Assembly: GCF_001721685.1 (NCBI RefSeq)
Contig: NZ_CP012502.1
Location: 1,488,001 to 1,552,000, forward strand
Origin: Salisediminibacterium beveridgei
GTDB taxonomy: Bacteria > Bacillota > Bacilli > Bacillales > Salisediminibacteriaceae
Direction of reading: 5' to 3'
DNA length: 64,000 nt
Below the pieces are notes generated by a model, which ran no database searches, was not told the DNA's origin, and worked only from the letters and a program-made list of their open reading frames with translations. Made by a program: the position numbers and the translations under genes. The stretch's first letter is position 1. Each line of letters starts with the position of its first letter. This document shows positions 52,113-60,991 of the stretch, piece by piece.

Positions 52113-52988
52113 ATGGGGATTCGAATAGGTGAAATTTCTTATACAAATATTTTACCGATGTTTTATTATATGGATCGCGACATGCTACTGGAACAGGGCT
52201 GCTCGTTTATACCAGCGATACCATCTGAGCTGAACAGCAGGATGGCCAACGGGACGATTGATGTAGGTGGCATATCGTCTTTTTCATATGGGGAGCATAT
52301 TCATGATTACGAAATTTTGCCTGACCTTTCTGTTTCATCTCCTGATGCCGTTGGATCTATTTTTTTATTTTCCAAAAAGCCGATTGAACAGCTGTCTGGT
52401 GAGAAAATCGCACTGACATCGAGTTCTGCTACCTCCGTGAATTTGCTTAAAATCATTTTGCAGGAATTTTACCATCAATCCGTCAGTTATACCGTTGAAG
52501 AACCTGATTACCTGGGTATGATGGAAAGGTATTCGGCTGCATTATTGATTGGTGATGATGCAATCATGGCAAAACGTCATGGCAATGCACACTCGTTTAC
52601 GTATGATCTGGGAGAAATATGGCGAAAAGAAACGGGATTTCCAATGACGTATGCCGTCTTTGCCGTCAGAAAAAACATTGCCCGGCGTGAACCCGATTTA
52701 TTAAAAGAAGTTATGAATCAATTCCAGATCAGTAAGAAACGCTGTCAGGATGATCATTATGAGGAAATGATTCAATTTATCCAGTCCAAATTTAATGGAA
52801 GCACCCAATTTTGGATGTCTTATTTTGATGGCTTGAATCATGATTTAACAGATACGCATGTTCGAGGCTTATTATATTACTACAGGCTGGCTTATCAAAT
52901 GGGCTTGCTCGATCATCAGGTGAACAGGCTGGAGATCTGGCACCCAGATTCAACCAGGCAATCTGTTTCGTTAGGTGGTTCAGAATGA
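52113..52988 (+). CDS. mqnA: Chorismate dehydratase MqnA
   Basis: Removes water from chorismate to give 3-enolpyruvylbenzoate, the entry step of the futalosine menaquinone pathway. The 291-residue protein has the periplasmic-binding-protein-like fold of MqnA: IGEISYTNILPMFYY at the N-terminus, GTIDVGGISSFSYGEH, GSIFLFSKKPIEQL, ALTSSSATSVNLLKI and ALLIGDDAIMAK. There is no signal peptide, so it is cytosolic. Its 3' end overlaps hepT (ATGA). Other futalosine genes (mqnB-mqnE) are not in this window. Confidence 0.87.
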   Translation: MGIRIGEISYTNILPMFYYMDRDMLLEQGCSFIPAIPSELNSRMANGTIDVGGISSFSYGEHIHDYEILPDLSVSSPDAVGSIFLFSKKPIEQLSGEKIALTSSSATSVNLLKIILQEFYHQSVSYTVEEPDYLGMMERYSAALLIGDDAIMAKRHGNAHSFTYDLGEIWRKETGFPMTYAVFAVRKNIARREPDLLKEVMNQFQISKKRCQDDHYEEMIQFIQSKFNGSTQFWMSYFDGLNHDLTDTHVRGLLYYYRLAYQMGLLDHQVNRLEIWHPDSTRQSVSLGGSE

Positions 52989-53956
52989 AACTCTCAGAGA
53001 TCTATTTGTATTTGAAGCAGGATATATCAAAAATAGAAAAGGAGATTGAAAATAGTATTGATGCTCAGCACCCTGTCCTGATTCAGGCGTCTTCGCATCT
53101 TTTGAAAGCAGGGGGAAAAAGGATTCGACCGGTTTTCGTCCTGCTCGGTGCTCAATTTGGTCAGTATGACCTGGAACGCGTCAAACTGGTGGCTGTTCCA
53201 CTTGAAATGATACATATGGGTTCGCTGGTTCATGACGATGTTATAGATGATGCTGAATTAAGACGCGGAAGAAAAACAATTAAAGCGAAGTGGGATAATC
53301 GTGTGGCGATGTATACAGGTGATTATATGTTTGCCAAAGCGATTGAAATAGCAAGTCAAAGCCAAGAACCCCGTCTACATGAAATTCTGTCTGATGCGAT
53401 GGTCGAAATGTGTATCGGAGAGGTGGAGCAAATAAAAGATCAGTTTAATGCTGATCAAAATTTGAAAATTTATTTGCGGCGGATTAAAAGAAAAACAGCA
53501 CTTTTGATTTCAGTAAGCTGTGAACTTGGCGCACTGATTGCTGGCGCTGATCGCCATATCCAAAAATGTTTAAAACGCTATGGCTATTATACAGGGATGG
53601 CCTTTCAAATCACCGATGATATTCTTGATTTTGTAGGAACAGAAAAAGAACTCGGTAAGCCTGCCGGGAGTGATTTACTCCAAGGTAACGTCACATTACC
53701 GGCTTTATATGCTATGGAACGTGATGCAGAGTTAAAAAATGAGATCACCCACTTCCTGGAGAGTCATGGGACCGACAAGGTAGATATGAATGGTATTATT
53801 TCAAAAATCAAGGAAACTGGGGCAGTGAAGGATGCAAAGATCATGTCTGACCTTTATTTGGAAAAGGCTAATGCCGCACTTGAGGAGCTTCCTGATATCC
53901 GTGCAAAGCGAGCATTGTCTGAAATTGCTCAATATATTGGGGATCGGAAATTCTGA
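52985..53956 (+). CDS. hepT: Heptaprenyl diphosphate synthase component II
   Basis: Catalytic trans-prenyltransferase that elongates farnesyl diphosphate with IPP. The 323-residue protein has GGKRIRPVFVLL, the first Asp-rich motif LVHDDVIDDAELRRG and the second ITDDILDFVG, with MAFQ just before. HepS is encoded four genes upstream in the same operon. A terminator follows. Confidence 0.95.
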   Translation: MKLSEIYLYLKQDISKIEKEIENSIDAQHPVLIQASSHLLKAGGKRIRPVFVLLGAQFGQYDLERVKLVAVPLEMIHMGSLVHDDVIDDAELRRGRKTIKAKWDNRVAMYTGDYMFAKAIEIASQSQEPRLHEILSDAMVEMCIGEVEQIKDQFNADQNLKIYLRRIKRKTALLISVSCELGALIAGADRHIQKCLKRYGYYTGMAFQITDDILDFVGTEKELGKPAGSDLLQGNVTLPALYAMERDAELKNEITHFLESHGTDKVDMNGIISKIKETGAVKDAKIMSDLYLEKANAALEELPDIRAKRALSEIAQYIGDRKF

Positions 53957-53982
53957 ATACAATATGAACGTTTTTGATGAAT

Positions 53983-54014
53983 CCGAGCGTGTCGTTTTGA
54001 TATGCTCGGTTTTT
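53983..54014 (+). terminator. Terminator after hepT
   Basis: CCGAGC pairs with GCTCGG around a 15-nt loop, followed by TTTTTC. Confidence 0.7.
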
Positions 54015-54039
54015 CATATTTTTGATAAGCAGATAATTC

Positions 54040-54068
54040 TTGTTAGTGATCGGAATAACTGATAGAAT
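54040..54068 (+). promoter_or_regulatory. Promoter of ndk
   Basis: TTGTTA and TAGAAT are spaced by 17 nt, about 42 nt before the ATG. Confidence 0.5.
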
Positions 54069-54110
54069 GATAGCGGTTTCAATATATTGATTAATGCAGG
54101 AGGATGAAGA

Positions 54111-54515
54111 ATGGAACAGACATACTTAATGATCAAACCTGATGGTGTAAGTCGCAAACTAACGGGAGAATTGATAAACCGTTTCGAGAAGAAAGGCTTC
54201 ACACTTCGGGCGGCTAAAATGATAACGATTTCTGAAGAATTGGCCAAAGAACATTATGGTGAACATGCTGATAAGCCTTTTTTTCCGGGGTTAATCAATT
54301 TTATTACATCAGGGCCGGTTTTTGCGATGGTCTTGGAAGGTAATAACGTGATTAAAGAAGCTCGTAAAATGATGGGAGCAACCAATCCCGAAGAAGCTTC
54401 TCCTGGAACAATCCGGGGGGATTTTGCTACTGAAATGTCTGAAAATATTATTCATGGTTCTGACTCGAAAGAAAGTGCAAAACGGGAAATCAACTTATTT
54501 TTTCCAGAACTATAA
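54111..54515 (+). CDS. ndk: Nucleoside diphosphate kinase
   Basis: Transfers the gamma-phosphate among nucleoside di- and triphosphates through a phospho-His. The 134-residue protein has [31 protein letters not shown] and the catalytic [12 protein letters not shown] with its His. It is slightly shorter than the B. subtilis protein because the C-terminus stops at [17 protein letters not shown] precedes the start. Confidence 0.95.
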   Translation: MEQTYLMIKPDGVSRKLTGELINRFEKKGFTLRAAKMITISEELAKEHYGEHADKPFFPGLINFITSGPVFAMVLEGNNVIKEARKMMGATNPEEASPGTIRGDFATEMSENIIHGSDSKESAKREINLFFPEL

Positions 54516-54671
54516 AGTAAAGAAATTGATGGATTTCATATGGTAACCCTCATGATTTTATGGTAAAACTAGAGAAGATCAGATTTTGCAGAAAAGAGTG
54601 ACTCTTACCTTATAGATGATTATAATCAGTTTGTTGACAGAATCCGAAGAAAAACCGGAATTGATTTAAGT

Positions 54672-55391
54672 TTGTATAAAGAAGCGCAGATGAAGCGCAG
54701 GTTAACGTCACTCAGAGATAAGCGAAGCTTCTCAAGTTTCATGGATTATTTTGAGGCAATGACCCAAGATCATGATTTGTTTGAAGAATTCTTGCAGCGA
54801 ATGACAATTAACGTTTCCGAATTTTTCAGAAATCCACAGCGTTGGGAAGTTCTTGAGAGTGACATTTTACCGAGGCTGATGAAAGAGTCTTCAAAATTAA
54901 AGGTGTGGAGTGCTGCTTGTTCAACTGGTGAAGAACCTTACTCCCTGGTGATGCTGCTTCGTAAGTATCTGAGTGACAGGCAATATGATGTCACTGCTAC
55001 GGACCTTGATCAATCGATTCTTGATCGTGCGATAAAAGGTTTTTACCCGGAACGATCGATTAAAGATGTTCCGGAAGGGATGCTGTTGAAATATTTTCAC
55101 GCTGATCAAATGGGCTACAAAGTTACAGAAGACGTTAAACAGCAGATACGATTTAAGAGACACAATCTGCTTGCTGATAATTATGACAGGGGTTACGATC
55201 TGATTGTTTGCCGAAATGTTATGATTTATTTCACAGAACAGGCCAAAGAAGAAATCTATATGAACTTCAGCCGTTCTTTAAAGCTTGGTGGAGTCCTGTT
55301 TGTTGGCAGCACAGAACAGATATTTAATCCAGGGCGATTTGGTTTTTCAGCAGAAAAAACGTTTTTTTATAAAAAAATCAGTGATGTTTGA
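54672..55391 (+). CDS. cheR: Chemotaxis protein methyltransferase CheR (start codon uncertain)
   Basis: SAM-dependent methyltransferase of glutamates on chemoreceptors. From the TTG at 54672 the protein has 239 residues: YKEAQMKRRLTSL, the INVSEFFRNPQRWEVL signature, the SAM motif VWSAACSTGEEPYSL, ATDLDQSILDRA and VCRNVMIYF. Relatives carry about 20 more N-terminal residues, and the upstream in-frame codons do encode a matching stretch (DDYNQFVDRI, then RRKTGIDLSL). The frame is open back to 54573, yet no ATG, GTG or TTG occurs there. At the expected first codon (54612) the sequence is ATA. The start at 54672 has no good ribosome binding site. Confidence 0.88.
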   Translation: MYKEAQMKRRLTSLRDKRSFSSFMDYFEAMTQDHDLFEEFLQRMTINVSEFFRNPQRWEVLESDILPRLMKESSKLKVWSAACSTGEEPYSLVMLLRKYLSDRQYDVTATDLDQSILDRAIKGFYPERSIKDVPEGMLLKYFHADQMGYKVTEDVKQQIRFKRHNLLADNYDRGYDLIVCRNVMIYFTEQAKEEIYMNFSRSLKLGGVLFVGSTEQIFNPGRFGFSAEKTFFYKKISDV

Positions 55392-55395
55392 TCAG

Positions 55396-55432
55396 GTCAG
55401 GCTCTTAAATTTAAGAGTCTGACTTATTTTTT
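55396..55432 (+). terminator. Terminator after cheR
   Basis: A 16-nt perfect palindrome CTCTTAAATTTAAGAG inside GTCAG/CTGAC arms is followed by TTATTTTTTA. Confidence 0.85.
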
Positions 55433-55552
55433 ATCGGTAAATTTCAGAAAAATCGTTCCTTTCACTTGAAAAATTCGTTACAATCATGAACAATAGTATT
55501 ATAAAACAATTTAGTACATAAAAGCGATAAAGAAAGTTGAAGGTGATGAGAG

Positions 55553-56722
55553 ATGAGATTTTTGACAGCGGGTGAATCACATGGCCCTGAACTAACAGCC
55601 ATTATTGAGGGTGTACCAAGTCAACTAAGTTTAACGGCTGAGGATATTAATAAACATTTAGCAAGAAGGCAAAAGGGGTATGGAAGAGGGCGCAGAATGC
55701 AAATTGAAAAAGACCAGGTGAGAATCACCAGTGGCGTCCGACATGGAAAAACAACAGGTGCACCGATTACGTTACATGTGGAAAATAAAGACTGGACACA
55801 TTGGAAAAAAATCATGGGTGCGGAACCTTTGTCTCAGGAAGAGGAAGATGAAGTGAAACGTAAAATATCCCGCCCTCGTCCGGGACATGCTGATTTGAAT
55901 GGGGCTTTAAAATACCGGCACCGGGATATGCGAAATGTTTTGGAACGTTCATCCGCCCGGGAAACAACGGTTCGCGTGGCTGTTGGAGCAGTCGCTCAGC
56001 GGATCCTGGAGGAATTTGGGATTCGATTGGCAGGTCATGTTCGTGAAATCGGAAATATAAGAGCAAAGGAACAGGAATTGCTGCCAGTAGAGGAAATCAT
56101 AACGCGCTCAGAAAATTCAGAAGTGCGCTGCTTGGATACTGAGGCGGAAGAACAGATGAAACAAGCGATTGATGATGCAAAAAAGAATGGAGATACTATC
56201 GGCGGTATTGTTGAAGTTGTTGCTGAGAATGTCCCTGTTGGTCTTGGCAGCTACGTGCATTATGACCGAAAGCTCGATGCTAAAATTGCTATGTCCGTGA
56301 TGAGCATAAACGCATTCAAAGGTGTGGAAGTCGGGATGGGGTTTGAAGCTGCCAGAAAAAATGGCAGTAAAGTTCACGATGAAATCCAGCACAATGAGCA
56401 AGGTTATTCAAGAAAAACAAATAACCTTGGCGGATTTGAAGGGGGCATGACAACCGGAATGCCGATCGTTGTTAAGGGAGCAATGAAACCAATTCCTACT
56501 CTATATAAACCATTGCAAAGTGTAGATATTGAAACGAAAGAACCTTTCTCTGCAAGTATTGAACGCTCAGACAGCTGTGCCGTACCCGCTGCCGCTGTGG
56601 TTTGTGAAGCTGCGGTTGCCTGGGAGCTTGCCGATGCCTTTCTCGATAAGTTTGGATCGGATACCGTAGAAGATATTCGTGCACATTTAGCTCATTATCA
56701 AAAAGAAGTGGGTGACTTTTAA
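55553..56722 (+). CDS. aroC: Chorismate synthase
   Basis: Makes chorismate from 5-enolpyruvylshikimate-3-phosphate with reduced FMN. The 389-residue protein has the three chorismate synthase signatures: [22 protein letters not shown]-like [17 protein letters not shown] with ERSSARETT, and the C-terminal [16 protein letters not shown]. It is the first gene of the aro-trp supra-operon (named aroF in B. subtilis) and overlaps aroB by 1 bp (TAATG). AGGTGATGAGAG precedes the ATG. Confidence 0.96.
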   Translation: MRFLTAGESHGPELTAIIEGVPSQLSLTAEDINKHLARRQKGYGRGRRMQIEKDQVRITSGVRHGKTTGAPITLHVENKDWTHWKKIMGAEPLSQEEEDEVKRKISRPRPGHADLNGALKYRHRDMRNVLERSSARETTVRVAVGAVAQRILEEFGIRLAGHVREIGNIRAKEQELLPVEEIITRSENSEVRCLDTEAEEQMKQAIDDAKKNGDTIGGIVEVVAENVPVGLGSYVHYDRKLDAKIAMSVMSINAFKGVEVGMGFEAARKNGSKVHDEIQHNEQGYSRKTNNLGGFEGGMTTGMPIVVKGAMKPIPTLYKPLQSVDIETKEPFSASIERSDSCAVPAAAVVCEAAVAWELADAFLDKFGSDTVEDIRAHLAHYQKEVGDF

Positions 56723-57816
56723 TGATTGACCCGGCCATGACCATACAGGCTTCTACGCATGCTTATCCAGTCTGGATTGGTCAGGGAATTCTTTCTTCCA
56801 TTGGTGAAGCTGTTCAGATGACAAACCCTGACTGCAGCCGGATTATGATCATTACCGATCAACATGTTGAGAAACTTTACGGGAACAAAATCAAACAATA
56901 TTTGTCGGAATACAATCATGTGCATCTGTTGGCCGTACCAAGCGGAGAAGAAAGCAAATCCTTTGATACGTATTATGAAGTGATGACGGCCATGCTCGAA
57001 GCAGAACTGGATCGTAAATCCCTGATTCTCGCAATAGGCGGTGGTGTCGTTGGAGATTTGGCAGGTTTCGCTGCGGCAACCTACATGCGGGGAATTGATT
57101 TCATCCAGGTACCCACAACATTGCTGGCACATGATAGCAGTGTTGGAGGAAAGACCGGTATAAATCACCCTCTCGGGAAAAATCTGATTGGTTCGTTTCA
57201 TGCACCACAGGCAGTGATTTATGATGTGGATGTATTTTCGACGTTGAGTGACCGCGAATGGCGATCGGGGTTTGCAGAGGTGATTAAGCATGGTTTCATT
57301 CAGGATGGCGATTTCCTCGATTGGCTCGTGAATGAATTCCCGCCAAGAGATCAGCTCACACCTGAAGTGATTCGAGATATGTTGTCGAAGTCCATCGCTA
57401 TCAAAGCAAATATTGTGCAAAAGGATGAACGGGAGAAAGGTGTCAGAGCCTTTTTAAATTTTGGACATACACTGGGTCATGCCATTGAGAATGACTTGGG
57501 TTATGGCGAAATTACACATGGGGAAGCTGTGATGATCGGTATTCATTTCGCTCTGCAACTCGGAGATAACATAGGAATGCTCAAAATGTCAGAAGTCAAT
57601 CATGTACTTCGATTTATAGAGGAACAAGGGTTTGAATTGAAGATTCCTGAAGCCTGCAGTACAAAAAGGCTGATTGAGCGAATGAAGCGAGACAAGAAAT
57701 CAAACTCAGGTAACATACATTTTGTGCTGCTTCGGACAATCGGCACTCCTGATTTGATCGAGGTTCATGATGATCATATTTATAATACGCTGGAAATGGA
57801 GGGAATCAAGCGATGA
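56722..57816 (+). CDS. aroB: 3-dehydroquinate synthase
   Basis: Cyclises DAHP to 3-dehydroquinate with NAD and Zn/Co. The 364-residue protein has AIGGGVVGDLAGFAAATYMRG-like NAD-binding residues near 97-117, the PTTLLAHDSSVGGKTGIN stretch, NLIGSFHAPQ and the metal-ligand motif FNFGHTLGHAIE, with LNFGHTLGHA seen here. It overlaps aroC and aroH, so the three genes are translationally coupled. Confidence 0.96.
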   Translation: MIDPAMTIQASTHAYPVWIGQGILSSIGEAVQMTNPDCSRIMIITDQHVEKLYGNKIKQYLSEYNHVHLLAVPSGEESKSFDTYYEVMTAMLEAELDRKSLILAIGGGVVGDLAGFAAATYMRGIDFIQVPTTLLAHDSSVGGKTGINHPLGKNLIGSFHAPQAVIYDVDVFSTLSDREWRSGFAEVIKHGFIQDGDFLDWLVNEFPPRDQLTPEVIRDMLSKSIAIKANIVQKDEREKGVRAFLNFGHTLGHAIENDLGYGEITHGEAVMIGIHFALQLGDNIGMLKMSEVNHVLRFIEEQGFELKIPEACSTKRLIERMKRDKKSNSGNIHFVLLRTIGTPDLIEVHDDHIYNTLEMEGIKR

Positions 57817-58199
57817 TGGTAAGAGGAATCCGCGGTGCAACCACGGTTGAAAACAATTCAGCCGAAGCAATCATCGAAGCTTCTCAGGAGATGTTGCAGC
57901 AGCTTGTGTCAGACAATGACGTGAATCCGGAAAACATTTCACAAATCTGGTTTACAGTCACGCAGGATCTCAATGCAGCTTTTCCTGCTCGTTCCCTTAG
58001 GAATTTCAGAGACTTTCAATATGTTCCGGTCATGTGTGCAACAGAAATCAATGTTCCAGAGAGTTTGGAAAAATGTATCAGAGTGATGGTTTCTTATAAT
58101 ACGACGAAAAAACAAAAAGACATCCGCCATGTTTACTTAAGAGACGCTGTGAAACTCAGACCGGACTTATCCTTGACAAAAGAAGGAGGATCAAGGTAA
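57813..58199 (+). CDS. aroH: Chorismate mutase, AroH class
   Basis: Monofunctional trimeric chorismate mutase giving prephenate for Phe and Tyr. The 128-residue protein begins MMVRGIRGATTVENN, with the active-site Arg residues in RGIRGATT, and has CIRVMVSYNT and IRHVYLRDAVKLRPDL as in the B. subtilis enzyme. ATGA overlap with aroB; GGAGGGAA lies 7 nt before the ATG at 57813. Its last codons carry the trp promoter. Confidence 0.95.
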   Translation: MMVRGIRGATTVENNSAEAIIEASQEMLQQLVSDNDVNPENISQIWFTVTQDLNAAFPARSLRNFRDFQYVPVMCATEINVPESLEKCIRVMVSYNTTKKQKDIRHVYLRDAVKLRPDLSLTKEGGSR

Positions 58200-58202
58200 A
58201 AT
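58173..58202 (+). promoter_or_regulatory. trp operon promoter inside the 3' end of aroH
   Basis: A consensus TTGACA (58173-58178) and TAAAAT (58197-58202) are spaced by 18 nt. The -10 box overlaps the aroH stop codon. Transcription would start near 58209, giving a leader of about 250 nt before trpE. Confidence 0.7.
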
Positions 58203-58258
58203 CCCTCTTAAAGATGAGGTAAAGTGAGGAGTCACTTTCCATCTTGAATGACAGTTAA

Positions 58259-58304
58259 GAGCCGAGTTGAGAGAAGAATGACAGATGAGCAGAGAAGAGC
58301 AGAG
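58259..58304 (+). promoter_or_regulatory. TRAP-binding NAG-triplet array in the trp leader
   Basis: Nine NAG triplets lie in two runs with exact 5-nt period: GAG, GAG, GAG, AAG at 58259, 58264, 58269 and 58274; then CAG, GAG, GAG, GAG, GAG at 58282, 58287, 58292, 58297 and 58302. The runs are offset by 8 nt. Three more GAG at 58216, 58226 and 58229 lie upstream in the same leader. NAGNN repeats are the known RNA target of TRAP, encoded by mtrB at 49195. Confidence 0.85.
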
Positions 58305-58323
58305 TGATTGGGATGCTTACTAC

Positions 58324-58352
58324 CCGTCTGCCCTCAGGCAGACGGATTTTTT
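58324..58352 (+). terminator. trp operon attenuator terminator
   Basis: CCGTCTGCC pairs with GGCAGACGG around CTCA and is followed by ATTTTTT. It lies 20 nt after the NAG array. GAGCAGA segments in the array can pair with TCTG and CTC in the terminator 5' arm, a plausible antiterminator. Confidence 0.9.
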
Positions 58353-58423
58353 GATAAGTCAATTATCCTTCACTTCCCATTTCCCCCAGGATAACAAAAA
58401 TCCTCTACTTCTTTGATGCCGAC

Positions 58424-58450
58424 CTTCTTTCATGCTCCATGAAAGGGTGA
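58424..58450 (+). promoter_or_regulatory. Hairpin over the trpE ribosome binding site
   Basis: CTTTCAT (58427-58433) pairs with ATGAAAG (58439-58445) around GCTCC, and flanking ACC can pair with GGT. The trpE ribosome binding site AAAGGGTGA is partly inside the stem. It may lower trpE translation, as the TRAP-dependent hairpin does in B. subtilis. Confidence 0.5.
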
Positions 58451-58457
58451 CAAATAC

Positions 58458-59969
58458 ATGTTTCAATTCAGTAAATCAGATTTCCATGAATTTAGTAAAA
58501 CTTATAAAACAGTCCCTCAAAGCACAACGGTGTTTGCAGATACACGAACGCCTATTCAATTATTTCAATATTTCGACCATGAAGCGGCATTTATTTTGGA
58601 GAGTAATGATCCACTCTCCCCATGGTCTAATTATTCTTTTATCGGTTTAAATCCAATCTACCGAATTGAGAGTGACAAAGGTGGATTTTTATTCAAGAGC
58701 CACCTCGATAATGAAATCCTCTCGAAAGCTTCAACCCTGCCCGAAATCTGGCGCGAAGCAACTGCTTATTTGAATCCGGTTCCTGATCAGACGAATGTAC
58801 CGTTTCCTGGAGGGGCTGTCGGTTATACAAGTTTCGAATCCTATCACTTAACCGAAGATCGCGTACAAGCCTTCGATAATGGAGAGAAAGACGTATCATT
58901 TCTTTTTTGCGAAACGATTCTTGCCTATCATCATGGGAAAGAGGAATTAACCATCGTTCACCTCCAAAAGATTGAACCGGAATCACCGGACAACTGTCAC
59001 GATCAAGCTTCGCTTAGGATAAACGCTATTATAGATCAATTATCCGGACCGATACCCGATCAGGAAGCTTTAACTCCTTTTAAAACTACGATTAAAGAAG
59101 ATGTTTTCGAAGGCGTAATGTCGAGTTATACAAAAGAATCATTCGAAGCAGATGTAGAGGAAGTGAAACGTTACATTGCACAAGGCGATATTTTTCAGGC
59201 GGTCCTTTCGCAACGCTTTGAAGTTCCGGTTAAGTCCGATGGCCTCTCCTTGTACAGGGTATTACGAAAGGTGAATCCTTCACCATATCTCTATTATATC
59301 CGCTTTCCCGACCAGGACGTGATAGGAAGCTCCCCTGAGCGATTGTTAAAAGTGGATAAATCAGGAGAGTTGGAAATTCACCCCATTGCCGGCACTCGTA
59401 AACGTGGAAAAGATGATGCGGAAGACAAGGCCCTCAAAGAGGAGCTCCTTAAAGATGAAAAAGAACGCGCTGAGCATCTGATGCTCGTTGATTTAGCACG
59501 TAATGACATAGGACGTGTCAGTCAATTCGGTACAGTGAAAGTAGGCACCTATATGGAAGTTGCTTATTTCTCCCATGTCATGCATATTATCTCAAAAGTG
59601 ACTGGGCAATTGACTGAAGGATTGCATCCTTTTGATGCATTATTTGCAACACATCCGGCAGGAACGGTATCTGGTGCACCAAAAGTCAGAGCCGTAGAGA
59701 TCATACAGGACCTCGAGAAACAACGGAGGGGAGTATATGCCGGTGCCATAGCCTATTGCGGGTTCAATGATGCCATTGATTCGTGTATCGCAATCCGGAC
59801 GATGATCGTGAAAAACGGGACCGCTTATGTGCAAGCTGGAGCCGGAATCGTACAGGATTCAGTGCCTGAACTTGAGTATGAAGAAACACGCAATAAAGCC
59901 AAGGCACTCCTTTATGCGATTCAAGTCGCTGAAGCCCGCACGCAATCAGAGGAGGTCAACTCAAAATGA
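58458..59969 (+). CDS. trpE: Anthranilate synthase component I
   Basis: Makes anthranilate from chorismate with the amidotransferase TrpG, which is not in this operon (Bacillus uses the folate-operon PabA). The 503-residue protein has the Trp feedback-site motif FILESND near residue 46, and the catalytic C-terminal domain with SPERLLKV, HPIAGTRKRG, ERAEHLMLVDLARNDIGRV and FATHPAGTVSGAPKVRA. AAAGGGTGA lies 7 nt upstream of the ATG within a hairpin. It overlaps trpD by 4 bp. Confidence 0.96.
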   Translation: MFQFSKSDFHEFSKTYKTVPQSTTVFADTRTPIQLFQYFDHEAAFILESNDPLSPWSNYSFIGLNPIYRIESDKGGFLFKSHLDNEILSKASTLPEIWREATAYLNPVPDQTNVPFPGGAVGYTSFESYHLTEDRVQAFDNGEKDVSFLFCETILAYHHGKEELTIVHLQKIEPESPDNCHDQASLRINAIIDQLSGPIPDQEALTPFKTTIKEDVFEGVMSSYTKESFEADVEEVKRYIAQGDIFQAVLSQRFEVPVKSDGLSLYRVLRKVNPSPYLYYIRFPDQDVIGSSPERLLKVDKSGELEIHPIAGTRKRGKDDAEDKALKEELLKDEKERAEHLMLVDLARNDIGRVSQFGTVKVGTYMEVAYFSHVMHIISKVTGQLTEGLHPFDALFATHPAGTVSGAPKVRAVEIIQDLEKQRRGVYAGAIAYCGFNDAIDSCIAIRTMIVKNGTAYVQAGAGIVQDSVPELEYEETRNKAKALLYAIQVAEARTQSEEVNSK

Positions 59970-60991
59970 AACGGACCATAGATCAACTGATGGAACATCA
60001 AACGTTAACGGAAAAAGAAGCGAAGCAGTTTGTGGAAGAAATGATGACAGGCAAGCATAACCACGAAACAATGGCTGCCGTATTAGCTATCATGCAATTT
60101 CGCGGCATCACAGCCGAAGAGCTGGCCGGTTTTGCAAAAGGAATGCAGACAAAAGCCAAGAATATTTCAATTCCAGGTAAATTGCTGGACACATGTGGAA
60201 CAGGTGGTGATTCATCCGGCTCTTACAATGTGTCGACGGCTTCCGCGATCCTGCTGAGCAGTATGGGCGTGAATATTGCGAAACACGGAAATCGAAGTAT
60301 CTCTTCAAAGACTGGCAGTGCGGATGTCCTTGAAATCTTGGGTATTCCCTTTCATCAAAGTGAAGAAGAAGCAATAACAGCAATTTCAAAGAACCATCTC
60401 AGTTTCTTTTTTGCCCCGGATTATCATGCCGCAATGAAATATGTCGGCCCCGTGCGGGCAGCACTAAAAATAAAAACGATCTTCAATTTGTTAGGGCCAC
60501 TTACGAACCCTGCAGGTGCATCTTACAGAATCATTGGTGTATATGGTGAAAAAGAAGCAGACATTATGGCAGAAGCTGTTAAGCGCCTGAACTTAAACAA
60601 AGTACTCATTGTAACCGGACACGACGGATTGGATGAATTAACGATTACTGGTCCGAGCAGAGTCATAGAGGTGACTGGGGATGTTTCAAAATCCTATACA
60701 ATCACACCGGAAGAAGTCGGTTTAAAGCGTGGTCCCATTGACAGTGCAGTAGTCACATCGGCTCAAGAGAGTGCCAATCTGATCAAAAGCATCTTTAATC
60801 AAACGGCATCAGAGGAAGCAACAGGCCTTCTGCTCCTGAACGCGGGAGCGGCTCTATATACTGCAGGTGAAGCCACTTCGATTGCAGAAGGTGTCAAGCT
60901 TGCAAAACAGGCTCTGGGAGACCAAGTACTAAAGCACTTAGAACAGATTCAGCAATCCCAAACAGGGGATCAGATGGAGGAACAGGCATGA
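59966..60991 (+). CDS. trpD: Anthranilate phosphoribosyltransferase
   Basis: Joins anthranilate to PRPP. The 341-residue protein has the family motifs DTCGTGGDSSGSYNVSTA, KHGNRSISSKTGSADVLE, FFAPDYHAAMKYVGPVR and FNLLGPLTNPAG. ATGA overlaps with trpE and trpC on either side show a single translation-coupled message. GAGGAGGTC lies inside the 3' end of trpE. Confidence 0.96.
   Translation: MKRTIDQLMEHQTLTEKEAKQFVEEMMTGKHNHETMAAVLAIMQFRGITAEELAGFAKGMQTKAKNISIPGKLLDTCGTGGDSSGSYNVSTASAILLSSMGVNIAKHGNRSISSKTGSADVLEILGIPFHQSEEEAITAISKNHLSFFFAPDYHAAMKYVGPVRAALKIKTIFNLLGPLTNPAGASYRIIGVYGEKEADIMAEAVKRLNLNKVLIVTGHDGLDELTITGPSRVIEVTGDVSKSYTITPEEVGLKRGPIDSAVVTSAQESANLIKSIFNQTASEEATGLLLLNAGAALYTAGEATSIAEGVKLAKQALGDQVLKHLEQIQQSQTGDQMEEQA

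Noticed and set aside
56719..57420. Long minus-strand open frame (233 codons) opposite aroB
   Set aside because: It lies wholly over aroB, has no ribosome binding site or recognisable domain, and the plus-strand gene has all family motifs.
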